Below are positions 18,001 through 26,016 of a DNA stretch of 64,000 bases, piece after piece (positions within the stretch are counted from its first letter, which is position 1; each line of letters begins with the position of its first letter). The notes beneath the pieces are model-generated. The model had not been told where the DNA came from and ran no database searches. It was given only the letters and a program-made list of their open reading frames with translations. The DNA is from an uncultured Bacteroidales bacterium (GTDB lineage Bacteria > Bacteroidota > Bacteroidia > Bacteroidales > Bacteroidaceae). Location of the stretch: the NCBI GenBank assembly GCA_902760315.1, contig CACWFV010000001.1, positions 62,001 to 126,000 of the forward strand, given 5' to 3'. The position numbers and the translations under genes are program-made.

Positions 18001-20485
18001 TCTCCTTGACACAAGTATAGTTCTCCAGTATCTCTGCGAGATATCCGAAAAGATTGTCGATATTCTCAAATGGCTCGAAAACATCCATGCGGATGTGCTT
18101 GTAATTAGCTCCGTTCTCTTTTATCATCGGTCGTTTAAGGACATCCTTAATCTCTTCATACGTAGGGTCAAGAGCCCTCATGTTTAGGAAGCCATAGATC
18201 GGGTTTACGGTGGTGACGATATGCTTCTCTCCGTCCCATATTTTTGCAGTACGTCCAGTGATTACCTCTGGATAGGCAATATCCTGCCTCAATCCTGGGA
18301 AAAACTTCGACTGGTATAGGGTCTTTTCATCTGCCAGCAGGGAATCGGCAATGCCTACCGTTCCATACCCTTCTCCATACAGTTCCAGCTCATCACGCTT
18401 GTCTTCTTCGCTCTTCTCCCTTCTGCTATACGCCATTTCAAAGTAGTTCTTCTGGCCGAAGTTCGTATTCTCGTACTTCGAGAGACTGGCCTGGCTTTTC
18501 CCTTCAAGGAGTTTATTCGACCAGTCAACGCCGTTTCCCGACAGCACCCTGTCGCGCAACTGGTTATAGTACATGGCGACGATTGTCTTTCCGTCCTTCT
18601 CAACCCTTGGCAGTGCTCCGTTCATGTAGAACACGTCCTTCATGAAGTCAAAACAGCTGATTGGTGGTAGGTTGTTGACAATGCCCATTTCCACGGGAAT
18701 CTTCGTTGCCACCTCCTGCGATGGCGTAATACTGGCAATGGTAAGAAACCCAAAGCGCACATCATCAGGGTCGAAAGTGTCTGTATGGTTTGGTGTCCTA
18801 ACGCCGATGATGCTACCGTTGGTATGGTATACGACAACGTCCCTATCTTCTGCGTCATGGTCAACATAGTTATATCCTAAGATAAGACCCCTTCCCTTGT
18901 CGTAGTCGTCAAAGTCATACCCTGCACCCTGAATGATTGATTTGAATGTCGGGTGCGCATCTTCTGGCGGCGTGTACTCATACCCGGACCAGAACAGATA
19001 ACCGATTGAATCCTCTTCGATGGCATCTATATTGATGCGTCTGGCCTCGTACTCTACTCCGAAGTCGAAATAGTAGGTATATGCGTTCTCACTCTCTTCC
19101 CTGCGGATGGAGCGAAGCCCTATCCAGTCCTCTCCGTTATCTGATAATGTGTCAAGTGATACTTTCCCTTCGCTGTCTTTCTTCGCCTCTACGATGTATA
19201 TCCACCAATAGTCAGGTGCTGCAATGCGCCCTGCTGTTACGGCAGATTTCTTGACCACGACAGATGCCGTGCCGCGTATCTCACACTTGGCTTCAAGCTT
19301 CAACGTTACAAGGTCATTAGAGTATGGAATTTCAGATGCCTGCAGATATCCCTCGACGGTGCGCTCTGCGAAGTACACCTCATGGGCTCTGTATCGCCCG
19401 CTCCACACACCGTTGGTCGTTGATGACCATGTCTCGTCCAGTACGTCCACCAGTTCCTCAGATACGCCGGACTCCCTCTCCCTTGACTGTATGCGATCTG
19501 AACCGATAAAAGTATTCCATTCTGGCTTGATAACATCACCGCGACTATTAGTTCCTTTGAGACAGGCTATACCTCCCCAATAGTGGCGCTTGCTGACGTT
19601 TGACAGCATCCAGTTCTCGTATTTCCTCCATGATTGCTTATCATCTGTTTCTTTGGTATAGCGGCGGTAGCTTCCTTCCATCTGGTATGAGCCATCTTGT
19701 ATGGCGTACGACAGATTGATAAGATTGACATCCCTCACGACATACTTGTCAGAGAGATAAGGAACGACACCAGTAATTGGTATGACGCCATACGTCACGA
19801 AGTCGTCGTACACCTCACGGCCATAGTAGTTCTTGTTGTTGAAGTTGGCTGCAGGCATGATTCCCATTCCCTGACTGATACACCTCCCGATATCGAACTT
19901 TACGCCGAAGTACTCATTAATCATTTGGATAATGCGGTAGATAGGTACCACTGGCTTTGGTGGCGTTCCTTCCTCATGTGGCACTCCTGCATCGTAGTTG
20001 GGATAGAGGATATCAGTGTCGTTACCAAATAGATTTGACGGCTGGCCATAATGCAAAGAATTGTCATCGTCTTTCCATGTGAATGTTCCCAGTGAAGGCA
20101 ACTCATTCAACTTCAAGCTGCTGCTCTTCAACATCTCGAAGGCTTTGAGCACCCTCCATGTCATTACACAGCTAAACGTTTTATCTCCAACCTCAGAGAC
20201 GTAGAGGTTGGCATTTGGGCACAGGCATACACCATTGATGTAGAAGTCCGCGTACACCCTCTTTCGAATCATCTTAGAGTGGTGACGGATATCATTGGCC
20301 ATATCCAGCGCACGGATGTTTTTCTGCGTCATCGGCAACTTAAACGTGTAGCTGTGCGAACACGTCAGCTTGCTAATATCGCTGAATAGGTTGTTTACCC
20401 ATTTCAGCGTTATGCCACTCGGCACTGGAAGGTCAAGAAGTTCCCTCGACCCGTCAGGCGTATAGATGTATAGCTCTTCCTTCAT
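15074..20485 (-). CDS. Giant tail protein with Ig-like and duplicated lectin-like modules
   Basis: An 1803-residue protein transcribed between the tail-tube-region genes and the tape measure gene. The N-terminal part (LYIYTPDGSRELLDLPVPSG) is of the type found in Bacteroidetes phage tail or baseplate proteins. Residues about 1100-1330 contain Ig-like beta repeats (VQVISNSQNITVSNVTTSGF, SVRSITSSNAAVKVENIVGN). A second block repeats the scheme: two copies of a module (LYTKDTWNTANIL...ISDGTHRFIIAKK and LYTREEWSASGKN...FSDGEHRFVIAKK) each end in a lectin-like part. The last one ends SSGLSSYWTSDVVYDENYAN, like C-type-lectin-fold DUF1566 proteins. It is likely the host-contacting tail tip or fibre; receptor binding is inferred from the modules. 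Confidence 0.8.
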   Translation of the reverse strand: MKEELYIYTPDGSRELLDLPVPSGITLKWVNNLFSDISKLTCSHSYTFKLPMTQKNIRALDMANDIRHHSKMIRKRVYADFYINGVCLCPNANLYVSEVGDKTFSCVMTWRVLKAFEMLKSSSLKLNELPSLGTFTWKDDDNSLHYGQPSNLFGNDTDILYPNYDAGVPHEEGTPPKPVVPIYRIIQMINEYFGVKFDIGRCISQGMGIMPAANFNNKNYYGREVYDDFVTYGVIPITGVVPYLSDKYVVRDVNLINLSYAIQDGSYQMEGSYRRYTKETDDKQSWRKYENWMLSNVSKRHYWGGIACLKGTNSRGDVIKPEWNTFIGSDRIQSRERESGVSEELVDVLDETWSSTTNGVWSGRYRAHEVYFAERTVEGYLQASEIPYSNDLVTLKLEAKCEIRGTASVVVKKSAVTAGRIAAPDYWWIYIVEAKKDSEGKVSLDTLSDNGEDWIGLRSIRREESENAYTYYFDFGVEYEARRINIDAIEEDSIGYLFWSGYEYTPPEDAHPTFKSIIQGAGYDFDDYDKGRGLILGYNYVDHDAEDRDVVVYHTNGSIIGVRTPNHTDTFDPDDVRFGFLTIASITPSQEVATKIPVEMGIVNNLPPISCFDFMKDVFYMNGALPRVEKDGKTIVAMYYNQLRDRVLSGNGVDWSNKLLEGKSQASLSKYENTNFGQKNYFEMAYSRREKSEEDKRDELELYGEGYGTVGIADSLLADEKTLYQSKFFPGLRQDIAYPEVITGRTAKIWDGEKHIVTTVNPIYGFLNMRALDPTYEEIKDVLKRPMIKENGANYKHIRMDVFEPFENIDNLFGYLAEILENYTCVKEKMLLNELDLRDFDESMPVYLHKYNSFFAVSSIQRDKDGVSNVELIQLPYAKPTYKHAEEVDVDTISYSWEILWQKITNTSGSWDDRPKFTLNMGVNNSNLGYGVLVSDDVYAENGVLVGGNGLFIPSDGNNVNNEWYFQKWFRPQGSSTYDQQARWDEQPYTLIINVPSTVRYTIKKTVGFDVEYEKTLRAAVKVYYDDNRLTAGNHTFTYTKQEDGQYHVFKIAVDIIDDDGNIVHELRKKIYYFVYTMDLSVINDEWGEEHEYVVKVDTVNVTGDTRILSTKARNYSLSFAPTNATVGVSSVQVISNSQNITVSNVTTSGFTLTPVALPLNEETAKLTIRTTLEDGTSFDTPFTVLLQSVLLTINGAEETEIVNGNGSSDYTLQTNPLVSISVRSITSSNAAVKVENIVGNRFSLSVAGITEDTIAEITAHATYDGDELTTTKQVKFVTHEAQATNDQNALDVEGAMIIDVNGMLYTKDTWNTANILNEDADGIAISDGTHRFIIAKKNANVKIGGVRETGMTWYDWGAVLNYEGTLVNGQFTTKSDAQAMTDFNGKANTDAIISQVSDTTVGQLRDGKQFPSGAAAYLGTVGQWNIIIGKLVLINELLNTIGGEIISKEAYQETSTQYDEMNEWYIAQSKGLSYHKKNGINPTRAFSDFRQVPSVAFASLLVNGADAVRGATSSSKAVDYTFSTNPAGASITDVEIVSNNANVTISNVSALGFRATARIVNNYTVKLTITARVNGLKKVTNRELKVFVDGDAVIDITKLDDAKALIADTELNLYTREEWSASGKNDSQAEGVAFSDGEHRFVIAKKQYYGYASKYFGGTGVKIEGLEYGKSYNGYENTQKIIESIVESDGYYTDEPYSAAAFAANAEVFPSGKKGYIPAALELEAISNREILTLVDGLMAFIGGNQLISSGLSSYWTSDVVYDENYANKFAYIWCQMYDHGWITEAQRNSAGSIIIFRKLEK

Positions 20486-20610
20486 TTTCTGAGACCTTTA
20501 CGTTTTAGGGTGTCTGCATAGACGATGATAGCGATAAGCACAATCCTGATGAGGATATATGCCACAAAAAGGAGCAACAGTATTCCGGCGATAATAAAAG
20601 CTGTCTTCAT
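20482..20610 (-). CDS. Tiny membrane protein, 42 residues
   Basis: A minus-strand frame from ATG 20610 to TGA 20482. It begins MKTAFIIAGILLLLFVAYIL, with one long hydrophobic helix (about residues 4-31) and a basic end (DTLKRKGLRK). It overlaps both neighbours as ATGA, with the SH3-like gene upstream and the 1803-residue gene downstream, which strongly supports translation. Function is unknown; the location inside the tail operon is unusual for a membrane protein. Confidence 0.65.
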   Translation of the reverse strand: MKTAFIIAGILLLLFVAYILIRIVLIAIIVYADTLKRKGLRK

Positions 20611-20789
20611 ATCTTCCCAAGTAAAGTGTAATGATACCAAAGTTTCGTTAAACCCATGCCTACACGTTTTGCCGAAAGGTATATCTCACTTGTCTCACGG
20701 TTCACGGCAAGCACCGTTCCTGGTTCTCCAGTCTGGATGATGACGCACTGGCCACCGGCCTTCACTTTCTTATATTCTGCATATGTCAT
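20607..20789 (-). CDS. Small SH3-like phage protein
   Basis: A 60-residue protein beginning MTYAEYKKVKAGGQCVIIQT. The strand pattern VIIQTGEPGTVLAVNRET, then SEIYLSAKRVG, suggests a small beta barrel. It overlaps the 308-residue gene upstream and the membrane protein gene downstream by 4 nt each. No family is recognised. Confidence 0.65.
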   Translation of the reverse strand: MTYAEYKKVKAGGQCVIIQTGEPGTVLAVNRETSEIYLSAKRVGMGLTKLWYHYTLLGKI

Positions 20790-21712
20790 ATTGTTTGTAC
20801 CTGAGTTTCTGGTAAAGTAACTGATATTTCGTAATCATATAGCTTTCTGTCAGCAGCCACGGTCAAATTCCCTGCCTCGATTGTGACGGGCTTCCAAACC
20901 TCCGTTCCGCTGACCTTACCCACATACAGCTCGATATGCGGCGACTTGTAGATGGTCTCTACATAGGCCAGTATCTCTTTCTTGAGGTTGACGGCACAGC
21001 ACTTGATGGTGTCCTTGTTCTCGATGTGGGTATTCCGCTGGGCCTGATGGCGCACTCCGTTTACCGAATACTCAGCATCGACAGACACGCCGCCCAGCTT
21101 GTTCTTGCTCTTGCGCTGTCCGCTGTCGAAGAGGTAGTACTGCCAGAAGCCGTAGTTGTCAATCCAGCGAAGGTACGTTCCTTCCATTGAACTGTCCCTG
21201 ATGATCCTTATCCCTGCATCGTTGACGCTTGACGGGTCTGCCTCTGTTATTCCCGACGAAGCAGAGAACAGCGAGACCTTGAAGGGCAGTCCAGTGAACC
21301 ACACGATTTCCCTCAGTCTCTTTCCACCTCCGTTTCGGTCACTGACTACAGGAAGATAGTAGCCGTACTCCAGCCCAGCCTCCAGAGCTGCCCACAGCAC
21401 CATACATGATGCAGAGCCAGCAGACACGCCTTCCTCTGTCCTGATACTCAGCGTGACACTCTTTGAACGGGTATTCACGTAGTCATCAAAGAACAGCTGC
21501 AGGAGCCTTGATACGTAACACCTTGCGCTGCCGTTGAACACGGTCACGTCAATGTCATACTCACGGCCTCCGCTACTCGCTACGAGCTTCACTACTCCCG
21601 TAAACCCTGACAGGCTCAGCTCCACGTAGTTCGGATTGAACGCATAGACAACCGCATCTGGAATGGTCGCACTCCCTGACAGCCCGCCGCCGGATATGTT
21701 AATTGTTCTCAT
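20786..21712 (-). CDS. Tail-region structural protein, hypothetical
   Basis: A 308-residue beta-rich protein (MRTINISGGGLSGSATIPDA). It has SGFTGVVKLVASSGGREYDI and repeated short strands ending ITVALPETQ-like (YDYEISVTLPETQVQTI). Proteins of this size and composition occur just before the large tail protein in Bacteroidetes phages and are probably distal tail or hub components. I cannot assign one of the standard families. It overlaps its upstream neighbour by 14 nt. Confidence 0.65.
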   Translation of the reverse strand: MRTINISGGGLSGSATIPDAVVYAFNPNYVELSLSGFTGVVKLVASSGGREYDIDVTVFNGSARCYVSRLLQLFFDDYVNTRSKSVTLSIRTEEGVSAGSASCMVLWAALEAGLEYGYYLPVVSDRNGGGKRLREIVWFTGLPFKVSLFSASSGITEADPSSVNDAGIRIIRDSSMEGTYLRWIDNYGFWQYYLFDSGQRKSKNKLGGVSVDAEYSVNGVRHQAQRNTHIENKDTIKCCAVNLKKEILAYVETIYKSPHIELYVGKVSGTEVWKPVTIEAGNLTVAADRKLYDYEISVTLPETQVQTI

Positions 21713-22199
21713 CGTCTTTGTCGTTTATCTTGTCAATTTCTGTTTCAACTATTCCCGTTGCCTCCAGTGCCAGCTTCTCAGTCTCTTCTTCAAGAAGGGT
21801 GTCGAAGATGTCATTGTAGCCTTTGTCACGATGGAGCTTGGTTCCCTTCTTCATGATGCTGTGCGCTATCATGTAGCTCAGACTTTGCAGGCCTCTCTCT
21901 GGATTCCCGTTCTTCGGAGCGAACTGACGGTAGCTTATGCCCTTCTTCAATATCCACTCCTTGATGATGTCCGAGAAGTTGTGAGGCACCTTGCCTGGTC
22001 CTCGACCTCTCTCCATGACCTCCCACTGCTTGTCACCAGTGAGCATGACACGGGCAAGTCCTTCCGTGCCTTCGTCCTCAATCCTGAGCGAGGCGACGGA
22101 TCGGCCAGATGTCGTGCGGTTCTGCTGCTTCATGTTGGCAGCGATACCATCCTGCACGACCTTCAGGTGCTTAACAACTATGTCCCTAATCGCCTCCAT
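21699..22199 (-). CDS. Probable tail-completion (gp10/neck-type) protein
   Basis: A 166-residue protein with the features of HK97-gp10-like tail components: an N-terminal amphipathic helix (AIRDIVVKHLKVVQDGIAAN), a central KKGTKLHRDKGYND-type loop and an acidic C-terminus. The segment RGRGPGKVPHNFSDIIKEWI, then KGISYRQFAPKNG, resembles the variable-insert region of that family. It lies in the terminase-to-tail interval as expected. Identification is from layout, not a strict motif. Confidence 0.5.
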   Translation of the reverse strand: MEAIRDIVVKHLKVVQDGIAANMKQQNRTTSGRSVASLRIEDEGTEGLARVMLTGDKQWEVMERGRGPGKVPHNFSDIIKEWILKKGISYRQFAPKNGNPERGLQSLSYMIAHSIMKKGTKLHRDKGYNDIFDTLLEEETEKLALEATGIVETEIDKINDKDDENN

Positions 22200-22695
22200 T
22201 CTCCAGTACGTCTTCCGTTCTCAGCTCACTGTCACCGCAGATAAGTATTCCTTCTTCCTCTTTCAGCTTGGGCTCGATGACAATTCCCGTCACGTTCCTG
22301 TCAAGGTAGTCGTACAGGACACGGTAGGGCTGCTTGCCCTCTATCTGCTCGAACAGGCCGCTCTCGTTCAAGGTCTTTACGAACCTGATGCACAGCCGCT
22401 TCATCTGCTCGATGATGTCATCGTTCTCTTCACCGTCAAAGTCGAAGTCTGTAGGGGCTACAAACGCAATCTGGGCATCTGGTCTGTCCTTGACCTGAGC
22501 CCAGCCGAAATCAAGCTCCCCTGCAGGGGGGAGTATGTAAATGACCGATGGCTTATCCACACGGTCAAGCTCCACGTTTGCCTGAGCCCAGTTCATGAAC
22601 TGATAGGCGACGTCGGCACCCATGCTGTCAACAATCTTGTGGATTTTCTTCTCCACCGTGCCATGTTCGGCAATATTCTTCAATGTCGTTCCCAT
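22186..22695 (-). CDS. Tail-region protein, hypothetical (tail terminator position)
   Basis: A 169-residue protein with an acidic centre (FDFDGEENDDIIEQM). It starts MGTTLKNIAEHGTVEKKIHK and includes KPSVIYILPPAGELDFGWAQ and PYRVLYDYLDRNVTGIVIEP. Size and location between the small chaperone-like gene and the tail-completion-like gene match a tail terminator. No motif proves this. It overlaps the next gene by 14 nt. Confidence 0.5.
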   Translation of the reverse strand: MGTTLKNIAEHGTVEKKIHKIVDSMGADVAYQFMNWAQANVELDRVDKPSVIYILPPAGELDFGWAQVKDRPDAQIAFVAPTDFDFDGEENDDIIEQMKRLCIRFVKTLNESGLFEQIEGKQPYRVLYDYLDRNVTGIVIEPKLKEEEGILICGDSELRTEDVLENGGD

Positions 22696-22699
22696 ATCT

Positions 22700-23296
22700 C
22701 TACTTGCGTTTACCTGCCTTCATTCTGTACTGCTCACTCAGCTTGCGCTCGAAGTTGTTGTGCATCGCATCGTTCTTCATGCACTGGAAGATACGTACCC
22801 ATGCCACGCTGCGCACCTCGTTCTGGTTGGTGATTCCCATTCGCTTAGCGTACCAGTCAAGGACTCCGAAGCTGCCGAAGTCAAGCTCACGGATGCCAGC
22901 TGCAATCTCTTCTCTGGAGTAGTGTATCTTGATGGACTTGAAAAGCTCGTTGATACGCTTGAGCTCCTTCGTTACGAAATTCGTAAAGCCAAAGACGTCA
23001 TTCACGTCCTCCAGCAGCAGCTCTTTCGGCTCGACTCCCAACAGCACCTTGGCACAGGCTCCTGCAGGGTCGTCATCGTCTGCCGAAGAGCGAAGGTCGT
23101 CCAAAGTGCCGTAGCTGATACCATTCAGGTTTGTCGGGACTTCCTTTCCACAGAGGGTTTCTGGCCTCGGCTGGTTCTTCAGTCTCTCCAGCAATTCCTT
23201 CTGGACTTCCTTCGATGCAAATGGGAAGAGTATGAGGAAAGCCTTGTATTGGCAGTCCATTTTCTTCCCTTGCTTGCGCTTCTTTTTTTTCTTCAT
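22700..23296 (-). CDS. Hypothetical phage protein after large terminase
   Basis: A 198-residue protein. ATG 23296 is chosen over the upstream TTG. It opens with a run of lysines (MKKKKKKRKQGKK), which looks like a basic nucleic-acid or membrane-contact tail. The middle has an acidic stretch (RSSADDDDPAGACAK), and the C-terminal part (DFGSFGVLDWYAKRMGITNQ, then NEVRSVAWVRIFQCM) is helical. It follows large terminase directly where a portal gene would be expected, but it is far too small to be a portal. A tail-assembly chaperone role is possible. Confidence 0.55.
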   Translation of the reverse strand: MKKKKKRKQGKKMDCQYKAFLILFPFASKEVQKELLERLKNQPRPETLCGKEVPTNLNGISYGTLDDLRSSADDDDPAGACAKVLLGVEPKELLLEDVNDVFGFTNFVTKELKRINELFKSIKIHYSREEIAAGIRELDFGSFGVLDWYAKRMGITNQNEVRSVAWVRIFQCMKNDAMHNNFERKLSEQYRMKAGKRK

Positions 23297-23325
23297 GTTC
23301 AAAATTACATTTTAATTTTGGTGGA

Positions 23326-23340
23326 TTCACCTTATTTGCA
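23326..23340 (-). promoter_or_regulatory. Promoterless copy of the phage leader motif
   Basis: The minus strand reads TGCAAATAAGGTGAA here, 30 nt before the start of the 198-residue gene. It matches the leader GCAAATAAGATAAGT that follows the phage promoters, but I see no -7/-33 pair upstream. It may be a translation or RNA-processing signal rather than part of a promoter. Confidence 0.4.
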
Positions 23341-23360
23341 TATCGAGTTACTGAACTCCG

Positions 23361-24728
23361 TCATTCATTACTGCGTATCTTCACTGAGGCCTGTGCGCCT
23401 GCCGTTGCCTTGCCTCGTCTGAATATCATGGCCATCATCAACATATCCGAATAGTCAGGGGATTTGCCACCCAGCAGGGTCTTCCACTCGTCTTTCTTGA
23501 TGACGTCCTTCTTGCTAACGTCATTGTCGATATGTGCCTGCTTGAGTGCGCCCAGCTCGTCAATGATTCGCTCTCGCTGCTCGTCGGTACAGATGACCCT
23601 TATCCTTCTGGCGTTTATCAGTTCTGCCAGCTTGAAGTAACACTCAGCCCTGAGATTCTGATAACGGGGGTCTTGCGGTTTACCGCCTCCGTGGAACTCC
23701 TTGATACCGTCAAGGTACGACTCCAGGAACGAGCCTACGCCGTCGGCATCCACCACTGTCAGCGTCCTTGGTATGGAGTCCTTTATCATCAGCTGTTTCA
23801 AGTCCTCCTGCACCTCCTTCGACGGTGAGTATTCCTTGTCTATGCGGATGGTGCACACATTCCCTATCCATGAGCCTGCAACGAATCGGTCACGTCCCTT
23901 TGTTGCGATATCGGCTGAGCAACTGCGGCCTCCCACCTGCTGGATATGCTCGTTGTGGAAAAGGTCAACAAGTGCGTCGTAGTCTATCAGCGAAGCCGGA
24001 TCGTCATCGTACTCGAAGTTTCCGTAGTAGAGTCGCTGGATGGTTATCTTATCAGAGCGTAACAGGTTGTCGATGTAGTCCTGAGTGATATACGGGTTGT
24101 CCTTCGGCAGAGCTTTGATGAAACGCCTGAATGGTGCAAGAGTCCCGTCCTTGGCTGGTTTCACGAACTGGGTGTAGTTCCAGCCCCTTGAAGGGTTACA
24201 GCTATACATGGACTTCGGGATGACGTGCCATTTCGTACCGTCTGGGTTCGGGCCTTCCAGCAGGGAGAAACGAGCCCTGAGCACGTTGATGGCTTTCTCC
24301 GCTATCTCCTGACTCTCATCCACGAACAGGTCCGTGATGCTGTACGAACCGAAGCGGTCGAAGTTCGGGTCTCTGGGCTTATACTGCACTGAGCGAAAGT
24401 AAATCATCGAGCCATTCGGGAAGAAGAAGCTGTTGACCATGCCGCCTTTGTACACGACCTGCTGTGTCAGTCCGAGGAAGTCCAGCACCTCAAGGAAGGT
24501 CTTGAAGGTGGTATCCATGAGCTGGATAAGCTGCTCTCGGCAGATGAAGCCGACTGATTTAGGATATTTCAGGCGATTGGTTATCTGCCAGAAGCAGCCC
24601 AGCCAGCTTTTTCCGCCTCGTGCGCCGCCTCCGTATAACAGTTCCGTGACACCGTTATCCATGTCGGTGAGAATGTCATATGCCTCGAACTGCTTGTCAT
24701 TCAGCTTCACGTCCACCTGTTTCTGCAC
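23361..24728 (-). CDS. terL: Phage terminase large subunit
   Basis: A 455-residue protein with the Walker A-like GGGARGGKS (33-41), the adenine-binding Q-motif region before it (KLNDKQFEAYDIL), a Walker B segment FVDESQE (about 134-140) and a nuclease-domain DIATKGRDR (a D-x-A entry strand, about 268). Later acidic residues follow (TVVDADGVG and PDYSDMLMM, with catalytic Asp candidates). It pumps DNA into the head and cuts concatemers. It overlaps the small terminase gene by 32 nt. The gene looks intact at normal length. Confidence 0.95.
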   Translation of the reverse strand: MQKQVDVKLNDKQFEAYDILTDMDNGVTELLYGGGARGGKSWLGCFWQITNRLKYPKSVGFICREQLIQLMDTTFKTFLEVLDFLGLTQQVVYKGGMVNSFFFPNGSMIYFRSVQYKPRDPNFDRFGSYSITDLFVDESQEIAEKAINVLRARFSLLEGPNPDGTKWHVIPKSMYSCNPSRGWNYTQFVKPAKDGTLAPFRRFIKALPKDNPYITQDYIDNLLRSDKITIQRLYYGNFEYDDDPASLIDYDALVDLFHNEHIQQVGGRSCSADIATKGRDRFVAGSWIGNVCTIRIDKEYSPSKEVQEDLKQLMIKDSIPRTLTVVDADGVGSFLESYLDGIKEFHGGGKPQDPRYQNLRAECYFKLAELINARRIRVICTDEQRERIIDELGALKQAHIDNDVSKKDVIKKDEWKTLLGGKSPDYSDMLMMAMIFRRGKATAGAQASVKIRSNE

Positions 24729-25263
24729 AGCGTTCGTCTCTCATTATGTTAATGATTGGTAATGCAGTCTGTATGGGCGCACCGTCGCTGGTCATATCCA
24801 CCTTGTCACCAAGTCCCAGTGCCCTCATGGTAAGGGTGGCGTTGAAGTCGCCAACACTGGCACCGTCGTACTGCTGCATTTCAATGATGCTCTTCGCGCG
24901 TGACATGGCGGTAAAATAATCTTCTTCCTCTTCGGTACGTCCATCGCCCTTTTCCTCCAGCATCTTGAGCCTCATTTCAAACCATTTCCTGCTCACTCCG
25001 AGGAAGGCACAGAAGCCATACATGGAGAGGGGGCGGCGCTTCGATTCTGAGTCCAGACGGGTCTCTGGGTCTTTGGCGGTTCCATTGACCGTTGTCCCTC
25101 CTTCTCTTCGTGAGGCCCTTTTGGCAAGGATGGGGTTGTCCTCGCTCCATGCCACATATTCCAAGAACCTTTCAGCGAACTCTTCGGCAGTGGGGATGGT
25201 ACGGGGACGCCCAAGGGCTTCCTTTGCCAACTTGTAGTACTGGTTTCCTTTTGGTGCTGGCAT
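24697..25263 (-). CDS. terS: Phage terminase small subunit
   Basis: A 188-residue protein immediately before terL. It begins PAPKGNQYYKLAKEALGRPR. The central part SMYGFCAFLGVSRKWFEM is a helix-turn-helix typical of DNA-packaging small subunits. The C-terminal part (QYDGASVGDFNATLTMRALG, then LGDKVDMTSDG) carries the GxFNAxLxxxxLGLxDK pattern of gp3-like packaging proteins. It recognises the packaging site and oligomerises. It starts 3 nt after the CmoA-like gene, so packaging is co-transcribed with that enzyme. Confidence 0.85.
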   Translation of the reverse strand: MPAPKGNQYYKLAKEALGRPRTIPTAEEFAERFLEYVAWSEDNPILAKRASRREGGTTVNGTAKDPETRLDSESKRRPLSMYGFCAFLGVSRKWFEMRLKMLEEKGDGRTEEEEDYFTAMSRAKSIIEMQQYDGASVGDFNATLTMRALGLGDKVDMTSDGAPIQTALPIINIMRDERCAETGGREAE

Positions 25264-25266
25264 AGG

Positions 25267-26016
25267 CTATCTCTCCTTTATCGCTATGAGGGCCACGAAG
25301 TTCAGATATCTCCAGAACGTATCTACCTTTCTGAAGCCACTGATGTTCAGCAGCTGCTCGTTCATGTTGATGGTCAGCGGTACCAATGAACCCTCCAGAC
25401 TACGGCGCTTGGTCTTTATCTGTTCCTCGGTGTACTGGTTGTCACGCTTGATATCATAATATTCCTTCACAAGCACTTGGTCTATATCGTCACTGTTTCC
25501 CATGACTTTCTCCACCAGTATGAGGGCTCCGCCTGGCTCCAAGGACTCGAAGATGTTCTTGAAGATGAACTGGCGGTATTCAATAGGGGTGAACTGGATG
25601 GTCAGGCAAGACAGGATAACGGAACAGCCTTTCACGGGCAGCTTCTCCCGAAGGTCGCTGTACTTCACGTTTACATAGCCGTCCTTTATCTCAGTGGCGT
25701 ACTTCTCACGGCACTTCTCAATCATCGGTTCACTTACGTCGGTCAGGATGAAGTTACACTTGGCTCCAAAGTTCTTGATTAGCAGCTCAGACGAGATACC
25801 AGTGGAACAACCGATATCAAGGACGTTGGTCCCTTCCTTCACGAAGTTTCTGGCCATGCGGTAAACGAGCTCTCGCATACTGTCATAGCCAGGGATGGAG
25901 CGAGACAGCATATTGGGGAATACGTCTGTCACCTCTTTATTGAACTCCCATTTCTGAGTGGGGATATAATTGTCCTGTCCTTTCTCGTCTTTATTCTTAT
26001 TTTGATTCGGTTTCAT
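25267..26016 (-). CDS. CmoA-family carboxy-SAM synthase-like methyltransferase
   Basis: A 249-residue class I SAM protein matching E. coli CmoA across its length as I remember it: KWEFNKEVTDVFPNMLSRSI, PGYDSMREL, motif I VLDIGCSTG (65-73), TDVSEPMIEKCREK, LSCLTIQFTPIEYRQ, LEPGGALILVEKVMG, then NQYTEEQIKTKRRSLEGSL and FWRYLNFVALIAIK. CmoA converts SAM and prephenate to carboxy-S-adenosylmethionine, the donor of cmo5U in tRNA. The arginine of KR-x-SLE (R204), equivalent to the carboxylate-contacting Arg of CmoA, appears kept. It lies between the HAD-like gene and terS, in an operon from promoter P4. Its product, not a tRNA substrate, is the safest inference; no CmoB-like partner is in the window. 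Confidence 0.85.
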   Translation of the reverse strand: MKPNQNKNKDEKGQDNYIPTQKWEFNKEVTDVFPNMLSRSIPGYDSMRELVYRMARNFVKEGTNVLDIGCSTGISSELLIKNFGAKCNFILTDVSEPMIEKCREKYATEIKDGYVNVKYSDLREKLPVKGCSVILSCLTIQFTPIEYRQFIFKNIFESLEPGGALILVEKVMGNSDDIDQVLVKEYYDIKRDNQYTEEQIKTKRRSLEGSLVPLTINMNEQLLNISGFRKVDTFWRYLNFVALIAIKER

